Below, piece by piece: positions 1-7,528 of a stretch of 22,530 bases of DNA (positions within the stretch are counted from its first letter, which is position 1; each line of letters begins with the position of its first letter). This stretch comes from CAZAJT01 sp964485585 (GTDB taxonomy: Bacteria > Patescibacteriota > Microgenomatia > UBA1406 > GWC2-37-13): positions 1 through 22,530 of the forward strand of contig CAZAJT010000012.1 in NCBI GenBank assembly GCA_964485585.1, read 5' to 3'. The position numbers and the translations under genes were made by a program. The notes under the pieces are model-generated. The model was not told the origin of the DNA and ran no database searches. It saw nothing but the letters and a program-made list of their open reading frames with translations.

Positions 1-144
1 TTTCGTTAGGCTTTACTTCCTAATAGCTACAGTCTAGTAAAGAGGAAAATAGTTCGCAATAAAGTTTCTGTCAGTTTGTGGTGATATGAAAAATAAGAAT
101 TATCTAGCAAATAATTATCAGTTCTTGCTACACTAAGCTGAGAT
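1..144. other. Intergenic left edge, no gene seen
   Basis: This AT-rich stretch precedes the first methyltransferase gene. All three forward frames hit stop codons early, and I see no tRNA, repeat array or terminator hairpin. It presumably carries the promoter for the gene at 145, but no convincing pair of -35 and -10 boxes stands out. No good Shine-Dalgarno sequence precedes the ATG at 145. Confidence 0.5.
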
Positions 145-861
145 ATGTCGCAAAGCAAAACCTACTGGTCATCAATTGCAAAAGATTATGACGCTGTTGT
201 GAAGGAAACAGGTGATCAGTCGCAACAACTCATCATAAATCCTATTGTTCAGGAACTTTTGGAAGATCTAAAAGGGAAGAATGTTTTAGACGCTGGGTGT
301 GGAAATGGATACTGGACACGCAGGATGGCACAAACTGCGCAGAGAGTTGTTGGAATTGATTTTACTGAGGAACTTGTCGGTCGTGCAAAGAGTAGGGGTG
401 TACCAAGTAATACAGAATTTATTCTTGGTAATTTGGAAAGATTACTTCTTGCAAACGAAACCTTCGATGTCGTTTTAATGAATATGGTCCTACTGGATAT
501 CGAAGAATTGTCCTCAGTTGTTCATGAGATAGCTCGTGTGACTAAGCTGGGAGGGAAAGTTGTTATCAGCACTACACACCCATGCTTCGAGAACCCTCCC
601 AATACCTATTCTTTAAAGGACGATCAGGGGAATAAAATTGGCAGAGCCGTAAGTAACTACTTTACAACAGGATTGATTAAAGACGACTTGAACCAATATC
701 AACACTGGCATTACAAAATTTCCGATCTAATTAATTGTTTTGCTATCAACCATTTATTTGTTGAGAAGGTAGTTGAACCAAATGGTGCAGGAACTTTGAA
801 AAATGGTGGAGTTGATCATTTTCCTTACTTTTTGATCATGAGATTCAAAAAATCCGAATAA
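145..861 (+). CDS. Class I SAM-dependent methyltransferase
   Basis: A 238-residue soluble enzyme that would transfer a methyl group from S-adenosylmethionine to an unknown substrate. The glycine-rich motif I, VLDAGCGNGYW, lies at about residues 47-57. The acidic end of the next strand is seen in VVGIDF (about 68-73), and a motif IV-like strand, FDVVLMNMVL, follows near residue 108. This is the Rossmann-type methyltransferase 11/25 layout, and the length is usual for a single-domain small-molecule methyltransferase. There is no NPPY motif and no DNA-recognition domain, so it is not a DNA methyltransferase. The substrate cannot be told from the sequence. It starts at the first ATG and has no membrane segment. 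Its stop lies 8 bp from the stop of the convergent signal peptidase gene. It looks like a housekeeping gene and not part of the island further right. Confidence 0.87.
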   Translation: MSQSKTYWSSIAKDYDAVVKETGDQSQQLIINPIVQELLEDLKGKNVLDAGCGNGYWTRRMAQTAQRVVGIDFTEELVGRAKSRGVPSNTEFILGNLERLLLANETFDVVLMNMVLLDIEELSSVVHEIARVTKLGGKVVISTTHPCFENPPNTYSLKDDQGNKIGRAVSNYFTTGLIKDDLNQYQHWHYKISDLINCFAINHLFVEKVVEPNGAGTLKNGGVDHFPYFLIMRFKKSE

Positions 862-869
862 CTTTTAAA

Positions 870-2717
870 CTAGTGTTGGCTATTTAACCTGGTTGCGATT
901 GCTTCTTGCTCATTAAATAAAGATTTATCTTGGTCAACCATTCTTTGCTCCGATACTGTAAGCCATCGGTTGGACTCCATCTTTGAGACAATTGCCGAGA
1001 TGTTTGATATTCTTATCGAAATAATTGCGTTGATTCTATCAACATCGCTCTTATTACTCTGATAAAAGCTTGAGTTATTTCTAAGATCTGCCCAACTTGG
1101 TTGAATTTCTTTTAGCCTAGAAAGGTTGGTTTTCCACGAATCTATATCAGCTTGTTTGTAATTGGGTGGAATATATCCTGCGACATGAATGACAATTACT
1201 TGGGTAGGGCATCCATTTAGTGTACCTTCGACCTCCGCTATTCCAATATCGTCAAATTTTTTATCAAACCAAGTTTCTTTTGCATCAGTCGAGTCTCTTT
1301 CAAGGTAATCTTCTATCAATTCCTCTGCTTCATAATAACCCTGGATGGATACCTCCCACCAATAAGTATTCCAATAGCCGGCATCAGCCATTGAACGCTC
1401 CATTGTGTACGACCCCTTTTGCTCAAAGTCGTTATCTTTTAGAATTGCTTCCCCTCGAAGTTCAGCAGACTTTTCGAGTTTGGGCTGATATTTAACTTCT
1501 GGCACTCCCTTTTCCTTACGTTTTTGGTTTAGAAGTTCAACAAACTTTTCTTTATTAATCCTGAGTTTTGTAGAACTATCTAGATCATTTGAGGTGTCAT
1601 GCCAGTTTTTATCTAGTTGACCCTTTTGCTTTTCTAAGGGGAGAACTAGACGAATATCTTTGATTGGCGCGAACCCAACTTCTCTTGAGTCGGAACTTCC
1701 TTTCCTGTTATCACCCATTGCAAAAATAGCATCTTGCGGGACAGTAATTGTCTGGCACTCTCTTAAGAACTTCTCGCCAAAAGTTGAATGTGGCTTTGCA
1801 GTGTAAGGTTCTTTTTGTGGCTCTCCATTTAGGTAAACGATACCTTCTCTAAGTTCTATAGTATCTCCTGGTAAGCCAATAATTCTTTTTAGTAAACCAG
1901 CAGGGTCACCGCCATCTCTGCTTGTTAGCTCCCTTGTGGCATCATTTTCCCATGTGATAATGTCACCTCTGCCGAGCGTGTGTCCCAGAAATCTTCTCCC
2001 ACTTATTACGATTCCATTTGGGTAAGGTAAAAATCCAGCTGTAGTTATAATCTCTTTTGCTAAATCCTTGTTGCTTTTGCCCTTTGTCCCTTTTTCCCAA
2101 GTTGGGTACATCGACCCTGTTCCCACAATATTTATATCTTCAGTGATGTACCCTAGCTGACTAGCAGTTAACGCTCCAACAGTTACGTATCCTCCAATCC
2201 AAATCGGCAAGATAATAAATCCAACCACCACAAGTCCAATAACTTTAACCAATACTGATTTGAGACGAAGTGATTTACAGAAACCCTTTATGCCACCATG
2301 TTTGATTCTTTTGATGAGCTCAAGTGGTTTTAGAACATAAATCATTAGGTAGAGCGGTAGGATAGTTAGAGAGAGAAATAGCTTGATGAGAAAAAGAAAT
2401 AGGTTTTGTCTCTTTTGAGATCGTTTGATTAATATCTGCGTTGTAAAACTTGTCACTCCGACTAAAAAGGCTAGACATCCTAATACGACTAGGCCAAGAA
2501 GAGAGAAAGCAAAGACATCGGGAGCTTTGTCAAACATTTCCTTTCTAACACCCACTACATAACCGAGAATTGTAAACACACCAATAATACATACCAGCCA
2601 AATAACGGCAGATGTTTTTATAACTGCACTTAGCAGATGAACTTTGTCAAAGCTTAAAGATAATTTCTTCTTCATGTTCTCAAGAGAATTATACCTAAGT
2701 TTAGGATAAAATGGCAT
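870..2717 (-). CDS. Membrane signal peptidase I fused to a CAP domain
   Basis: A 615-residue membrane protein. Four hydrophobic helices occupy about residues 36-56, 68-90, 105-128 and 155-182. The S26 signal peptidase core follows: GTGSMYPT with the likely nucleophile Ser202, LLKRIIGLPGD with the general base Lys277, and the box-E motif GDNRKGSSDSREVG at 335-348. It should cleave signal peptides of exported proteins at the outer face of the membrane. After a linker, residues about 389-515 look like a CAP/SCP-PR1 domain (KFVELLNQKRKEKGV at the start, DDIGIAEVEG and VIVIHVAGY near the end). A basic and polar tail of about 100 residues follows. Ordinary signal peptidases have 180-320 residues, so both the extra helices and the CAP domain are additions. 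The true start may be the internal Met at 2673-2675 (601 residues), because a good promoter overlaps the longer start. Confidence 0.88.
   Translation of the reverse strand: MPFYPKLRYNSLENMKKKLSLSFDKVHLLSAVIKTSAVIWLVCIIGVFTILGYVVGVRKEMFDKAPDVFAFSLLGLVVLGCLAFLVGVTSFTTQILIKRSQKRQNLFLFLIKLFLSLTILPLYLMIYVLKPLELIKRIKHGGIKGFCKSLRLKSVLVKVIGLVVVGFIILPIWIGGYVTVGALTASQLGYITEDINIVGTGSMYPTWEKGTKGKSNKDLAKEIITTAGFLPYPNGIVISGRRFLGHTLGRGDIITWENDATRELTSRDGGDPAGLLKRIIGLPGDTIELREGIVYLNGEPQKEPYTAKPHSTFGEKFLRECQTITVPQDAIFAMGDNRKGSSDSREVGFAPIKDIRLVLPLEKQKGQLDKNWHDTSNDLDSSTKLRINKEKFVELLNQKRKEKGVPEVKYQPKLEKSAELRGEAILKDNDFEQKGSYTMERSMADAGYWNTYWWEVSIQGYYEAEELIEDYLERDSTDAKETWFDKKFDDIGIAEVEGTLNGCPTQVIVIHVAGYIPPNYKQADIDSWKTNLSRLKEIQPSWADLRNNSSFYQSNKSDVDRINAIISIRISNISAIVSKMESNRWLTVSEQRMVDQDKSLFNEQEAIATRLNSQH
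2688..2717 (-). promoter_or_regulatory. Candidate promoter of the signal peptidase gene
   Basis: On the minus strand a perfect TATAAT (-10) lies at 2693-2688. An ATGCCA box (4 of 6 matches to TTGACA) lies at 2717-2712, giving an 18-bp spacer. Transcription would start near 2681, only about six bases before the internal ATG at 2675, so the message would be almost leaderless. The longer ORF start at 2717 would then lie inside the -35 box and not be transcribed. Confidence 0.45.
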
Positions 2718-2733
2718 TATAAGTTCATTTTAA

Positions 2734-3231
2734 GTGCAAACAATGAATACAACTGAAACTAGTACAAAAAAATATTTTGATAGAGTTGGTTTTCCATTAA
2801 CCAGAGTTCCAGAAGGAAATGTAAAAACTCCAGACTTTGATGGTGATGGTATTTTAGTTGAGGTTAAGCAGATCGCACCAGAGGAAGTGGACGGCTTAAG
2901 CAATGACTCGACCTATAACGCTATTAAAAATAACCTTCGTGACGCTGCAAGGAAGTTTCGGGCTTACGATCTCAATCACAGCAAGGTTCATATAGTTGTT
3001 GTTTATTCTGATGAAATCGTGAGAGATGATATTTATAGCGTATGGACGGGTGAGTGGTCACCTGATCATAGAGATAGAATCTTTAGAGGAGGCATGTTAC
3101 TTTCAAAGGACCATAAAGAACATATCGATGCGATTGCCTGGTTTAGAAAAGAAGCTGATAAGGCTCCGCAACACGTATGGGCAGTGAGCAATGACTTAAG
3201 GCAATACTTTCCCGAAACAAGCCGTGAATAA
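2734..3231 (+). CDS. Small PD-(D/E)XK-like protein beside the NACHT gene
   Basis: A 165-residue soluble protein of no family I can name. Near the N-terminus it has TPDFDGDG followed by ILVEVKQI, so Pro33-Asp34 and Glu43-x-Lys45 are spaced as in PD-(D/E)XK nuclease cores. A later strand, KVHIVVVYS, fits the third core strand of that fold. The protein is short, so it would be little more than the core. It may be a nuclease, or an inactive relative used for sensing or control. The frame opens with a GTG at 2734 and has an ATG three codons on at 2743; neither has a clear Shine-Dalgarno sequence, and the ATG is the likelier start. The same-strand 1403-residue NACHT gene begins 79 bp after its stop, so the two may be functionally linked. 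Confidence 0.65.
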   Translation: MQTMNTTETSTKKYFDRVGFPLTRVPEGNVKTPDFDGDGILVEVKQIAPEEVDGLSNDSTYNAIKNNLRDAARKFRAYDLNHSKVHIVVVYSDEIVRDDIYSVWTGEWSPDHRDRIFRGGMLLSKDHKEHIDAIAWFRKEADKAPQHVWAVSNDLRQYFPETSRE

Positions 3232-3246
3232 TTCATCAAAAAGTCT

Positions 3247-3252
3247 TATAAT
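3247..3252 (+). promoter_or_regulatory. Possible -10 box ahead of the NACHT gene
   Basis: A perfect TATAAT lies in the 79-bp gap before the NACHT gene, about 58 bases upstream of its ATG. No clear TTGACA-like box lies 16-18 bp upstream, so this rests on one hexamer in AT-rich DNA. If real, the large gene would have its own promoter as well as any read-through from the small upstream gene. Confidence 0.25.
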
Positions 3253-3310
3253 TGAACTGGTATGAACTGTCCAACAAATACCGCCTTACTGCTAAGAATA
3301 GACCTTAACT

Positions 3311-6300
3311 ATGAAAATAAAGTATCAATGGAAAAGATATTGGAGTCCACCAGAGGGAATTATCCTCTTCACGGATGATGGATTTCTCGAAAACCCTACC
3401 GGATCATTCGGTAAGTACGCTAATCCTGGCCTTGTTAGTCTGAATACCCCTAACGACACGGGCTGCTTGGTGATGCTGGGCGAACCTGGCATTGGGAAAA
3501 GTGTTGAGATAAAAGACTTATTTGAGTCGACTCTTAAAAGTAAAGGAGAGGATCATGTTCTCTGGATTGATCTTCGAAATATTCCAACCCCCGATATTTT
3601 TAAGGATGAGTTAATCAATGACACTCGTTACCAAAATTGGGCAAAAAACGGTGAACCTTTATATCTTTTTTTGGATAGTTTTGATGAGGGAATGACTTCA
3701 TCCTCATTCAAATCCTTCGCTACCTACTTTTCGCACCTACTTGACCAACATAAAAACAACCTCCCTAAGCTTTATTTAAGAGTGTCCTGCAGAACTGCAC
3801 TTTGGCAATCATACTTTGAAGACGATCTACAGGTGTTGTGGAACGGAAATGACTTCCAAAAATATGAGTTGTGTCCACTAACCAAGAGCGATGTACAGAG
3901 TACTTTGGAAACTCGCGGAATTGATAGCAAACTATTCTTTTCTGAACTACACGCAAAAGAAATTGTTGGTCTTGCGGGTAAACCTCTCACTCTAAAACTT
4001 TTGATGGATGTGTTTGAGCGAGATGGGCATTTTCCAGAGCAAAAAAGTCAGATTTATACACAAGGCTGTGAATTGCTGATTCAAGAACACGACCCTGCCA
4101 AAAGAAGTGATCCAACCACTAAACCTTCTCTAACGCTTGCTCAGAAGGTTGCAATCGCAGAACGGATAGCTGTGGCAACTCTTGTCGGCAGTAAGCCGAC
4201 CATAAATCTTGATAGTGAAATTGCTGAAGGCGAGATAGGGTTATTGGAAATACATGGCACCGAGTTCGTAAATGATGTACCTGTTGCAGTAGGAGATGAG
4301 CAGATCAAAGAAGTATTAAATTCTGGACTCTTTTCGTCTCGAGGAAATGGGAAGATGGGATGGGCTCATCAGACTTATGGAGAATTTTTGGCAGCCCGGT
4401 ACATGGCTCGTCATAAATTAGATTGGAAACAAACCCAGAGTTTCTTGTTTCACGATCCGCTTAAACTGGGAGTTTTTCAAGTTGTCCCTCAGTTGTATGA
4501 AGTAAGTGCATGGTTAGCTAGTTTAGATTCAACTTTCTTTGATAACGCAGTCCCGATGGATCCTGAATTTCTCTTATTAAGTGACGCCAAAGTTATTACG
4601 GACCCACAAAAACAAGCCCTAGCAGGACAGCTTCTAGACAAACTTGCTAAAGGGGAACTGCTCGATCGATGGGAAATATATAATACTACGAATTACAAAA
4701 AACTAAATTATGCCGGTATCGCTGGGCAAATCAAACCCTACATAGTCGATGTCGCTAAAGGCATTGTAGTGAGACGGGCGGCTACTGAAATTGCTTCAGC
4801 CTGTGCCGTTGTTGAGCTGGAGGAAACATTAGTTCAAGTGGCATTAAACGAAGACGATGACCTATCAATTCGGGTTAGAGCAGTCATTGCTATCGCTAAC
4901 TTCGGTTCAAATAAATCACGTCTAGCATTAAAGCCACTTATTGATTCAGGTTTCCCTAACGATCCGGAAGACGAACTAAAAGGCGTTGTACTCCGTGCAC
5001 TGTGGCCTAAGCACATAAATGCACAACAAGTTTTTGCTTTGATAACACCTCCGAAAAAACATAGTTTCCATGGTACATATCAAGGTTTTGCTGGAGAAGA
5101 TTTGGCATCAACGTTAAGAAATGAAGATGTGATATTTGGACTGGAATGGATTGAAAAAAACGTGGACAAAGTTCAGGATTTGGAATATTCACTTAGAAAG
5201 CTATCAGATGCCATCATGCTTAAAGCTTGGGAAAGTGCATCAAATCCAGAAATATTGAAGAAATTTACATCAATCTCCTATGACCGCTTGCAAAACTTCG
5301 AAGAGGTTGTCGGCGAACATTCTATAAACGAAGAGATTTCAGTTAAATTTCAAGCAGCACTAGATTCTCAACAAGATAACCGCAGAGCATTTATTAAGCA
5401 ATTAGTCCTGATGATTCGTGCAAAGGATACTTCTCCTGGCCGAAAAGGATACATCCTGCTCCACCATGGAAAGGTTCAGATAGTTACTTCCAAAGATGTA
5501 GCATGGCTAATCGCATGGCTTGGAGTAGAGTCGGATGAGGCAATTCAAGAAATAATTGCTGAGGTTGTTACCAGAATAATTAATACTAAAGACTCACAGC
5601 AAATTGATTTGATCTATCACGCTAGAGAGAAAAATAAATTTCTAAAAGAAGAAACTGATTTTTGGTTTAGGACGGTCGATCTTGATTCCGAATCTGCAAA
5701 AACTCAACGAGAACAGTGGGTGGAACAGCAAAGCTGGCAAACAAAAAGAGAGAAGGATGAGCGAGAAGAAATATTAAAAGTGGTATCTCGTGAGAGGATA
5801 ACGGAGTTACTAACAAAAAGTGAGTCAGGCGACATGAATTTCTGGTGGCAGCTTCACAATAATCTCTGTATGTACCGACACGAATTAGATGAAGCTGATA
5901 TTCGTGAATTACCTGGATGGAAAGTGTTAAGTGAAGATATGCAGCGACGCATCGTAGATTGCGGGAAACAATATCTCCAGGAAATGGAATCAAAGCCTGA
6001 CATGTGGCTTGGAATAGGAAGAATATACTACCCCGCCCTATCTGGATATAGAGCCATTAAGGCGCTTTACCGAGAAGAACCTGCGTTTATTGAAAAACAG
6101 GATAGTGAATTTTGGAAACGATGGGCACCTATAACAGTTGGCTTTCCTTTGGTATCAAACGACCCTGAAAATGGCAAAATTATAGCCTTAGCATATAAAC
6201 ATGCTCCTGATGAAGTTCTCTCCACTCTTGACGTACTAATTGATGATGAAGCCCAAAGATATAATGGACTGTTTATAAACGATCTTCTAGAAGAATCATT

Positions 6301-7522
6301 AGATAAAAGATTAAGTGCGTTCTTGCTTACTAAAGCCCAACAGGACGGTTTTAGTCCTAAGGCCGCTGGTGAGATTATTCGGTTCCTACTCAGCCACGAC
6401 GATCCAACAACTAAGGACTATGTCAAATCTCAAATCACCGTGCCACTTCCTAAAGATGAACTAAAACAGGACAAGATATTATCAGCGGCGGCATCCCTCC
6501 TTTGGAATGCAAACTTTGATGACTGGAAGTTCCTTTGGGGCCTGATGCAAAAAGATAATGAGTTTGCTCGGGCATTAGTTGTAAGAGCCAACGACAGTCC
6601 ATTACGTGGATCCAGTGTTTTACAAACAATGGACGAGGTCCATCTTGCTAATCTCTACATCTGGCTGACAAAAGAATTTTCGCCAGAGGAATATACTCGA
6701 CAAGAAGGTGTTCACACAGTTACACCTCAGGTTTCCATTGGTGATTGGAGAGACTCTGTCCTTAGGGTGTTAATGGATAAGGGTACACCAGAGGCTTGCC
6801 AACAAATCGAATACATAGCTGCTGAGTTACCTCAATATAAGTGGATTAAAGAATTTACTCTTTTACAAGCGCGCAGAATCGCGCTGCAAAAAACCTGGCA
6901 TGCGCCGGCTGTCAATCAGATATTTAAATTAGTCGAGAATCACGAACTGCGATTAGTGAATAGTCCTGATGAGCTTATGGATATTGTTTTGGAGTCACTA
7001 AAAAGATTGGAGGGGAAATTCCAGGGAGGGGAACATCCGCAAGCAATCAATTTGTGGAATGAAAAAAGGCCTAAAGATGAAAATCGTCTTTCCGACTATG
7101 TAAAAGTGCATTTAGAGGAAGACCTGAAAACTAGAGGTATTATTGTTAACCGTGAGGTAGAGATTAAGCGTGGAAATAAAACTGATATTCACATCAGTGT
7201 TTACGGCAGAGACCATTTAGGTCGGCCAACCGGGAATGCGATAAAGGTTACTATCGAGACTAAGGGGTGTTGGCATCCGGATCTTGATACGGCAATGGAG
7301 TCTCAGCTGGTTGGACAATACCTTTCTGCCGATGGATGCCGGCATGGAATTTATTTAATCGGATGGTTTGTGTGTAACGCCTGGACCGATCATAAAAATC
7401 AGAAGGTTCCCACCATTGGGATTGCCGATGCTAGAAATCAATTTGAGAAGCAGGCGCGAGAACTTTCCCAAAAAACCTCGTTTAGGGTGGAGTCGTTTGT
7501 GCTAGATGTGAGATTAGGCTAG
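3311..7522 (+). CDS. NACHT/STAND ATPase with helical repeats and C-terminal nuclease-like domain
   Basis: A very large (1403-residue) soluble protein with the layout of an antiviral STAND sensor. The NTPase has a Walker A, GEPGIGKS, at 57-64 and a Walker B, LFLDSFDEG, at 119-127. The sequence WAHQTYGEFLAARYM near 351-365 matches the winged-helix signature of NACHT proteins. From about 480 to 1230 the sequence is helical and repeat-like. The stretch near 487-566 resembles HEAT repeats, the usual ligand-sensing part. Residues about 1255-1403 look like a PD-(D/E)XK nuclease: TDIHI with Asp1292, then VTIETKG with Glu1316 and Lys1318, then a helix with Gln in SQLVGQYL. Known Avs proteins usually carry the effector at the N-terminus; here it appears C-terminal. 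I infer that ligand binding to the repeats triggers oligomerisation and DNA cleavage. No Shine-Dalgarno sequence is seen at the ATG. Confidence 0.85.
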   Translation: MKIKYQWKRYWSPPEGIILFTDDGFLENPTGSFGKYANPGLVSLNTPNDTGCLVMLGEPGIGKSVEIKDLFESTLKSKGEDHVLWIDLRNIPTPDIFKDELINDTRYQNWAKNGEPLYLFLDSFDEGMTSSSFKSFATYFSHLLDQHKNNLPKLYLRVSCRTALWQSYFEDDLQVLWNGNDFQKYELCPLTKSDVQSTLETRGIDSKLFFSELHAKEIVGLAGKPLTLKLLMDVFERDGHFPEQKSQIYTQGCELLIQEHDPAKRSDPTTKPSLTLAQKVAIAERIAVATLVGSKPTINLDSEIAEGEIGLLEIHGTEFVNDVPVAVGDEQIKEVLNSGLFSSRGNGKMGWAHQTYGEFLAARYMARHKLDWKQTQSFLFHDPLKLGVFQVVPQLYEVSAWLASLDSTFFDNAVPMDPEFLLLSDAKVITDPQKQALAGQLLDKLAKGELLDRWEIYNTTNYKKLNYAGIAGQIKPYIVDVAKGIVVRRAATEIASACAVVELEETLVQVALNEDDDLSIRVRAVIAIANFGSNKSRLALKPLIDSGFPNDPEDELKGVVLRALWPKHINAQQVFALITPPKKHSFHGTYQGFAGEDLASTLRNEDVIFGLEWIEKNVDKVQDLEYSLRKLSDAIMLKAWESASNPEILKKFTSISYDRLQNFEEVVGEHSINEEISVKFQAALDSQQDNRRAFIKQLVLMIRAKDTSPGRKGYILLHHGKVQIVTSKDVAWLIAWLGVESDEAIQEIIAEVVTRIINTKDSQQIDLIYHAREKNKFLKEETDFWFRTVDLDSESAKTQREQWVEQQSWQTKREKDEREEILKVVSRERITELLTKSESGDMNFWWQLHNNLCMYRHELDEADIRELPGWKVLSEDMQRRIVDCGKQYLQEMESKPDMWLGIGRIYYPALSGYRAIKALYREEPAFIEKQDSEFWKRWAPITVGFPLVSNDPENGKIIALAYKHAPDEVLSTLDVLIDDEAQRYNGLFINDLLEESLDKRLSAFLLTKAQQDGFSPKAAGEIIRFLLSHDDPTTKDYVKSQITVPLPKDELKQDKILSAAASLLWNANFDDWKFLWGLMQKDNEFARALVVRANDSPLRGSSVLQTMDEVHLANLYIWLTKEFSPEEYTRQEGVHTVTPQVSIGDWRDSVLRVLMDKGTPEACQQIEYIAAELPQYKWIKEFTLLQARRIALQKTWHAPAVNQIFKLVENHELRLVNSPDELMDIVLESLKRLEGKFQGGEHPQAINLWNEKRPKDENRLSDYVKVHLEEDLKTRGIIVNREVEIKRGNKTDIHISVYGRDHLGRPTGNAIKVTIETKGCWHPDLDTAMESQLVGQYLSADGCRHGIYLIGWFVCNAWTDHKNQKVPTIGIADARNQFEKQARELSQKTSFRVESFVLDVRLG

Positions 7523-7528
7523 ATACCT

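Noticed and set aside
861..870. Intrinsic terminator between the convergent methyltransferase and signal peptidase genes
   Set aside because: Only 8 bp separate the stops, and no GC-rich hairpin with a T-run is visible on either side.
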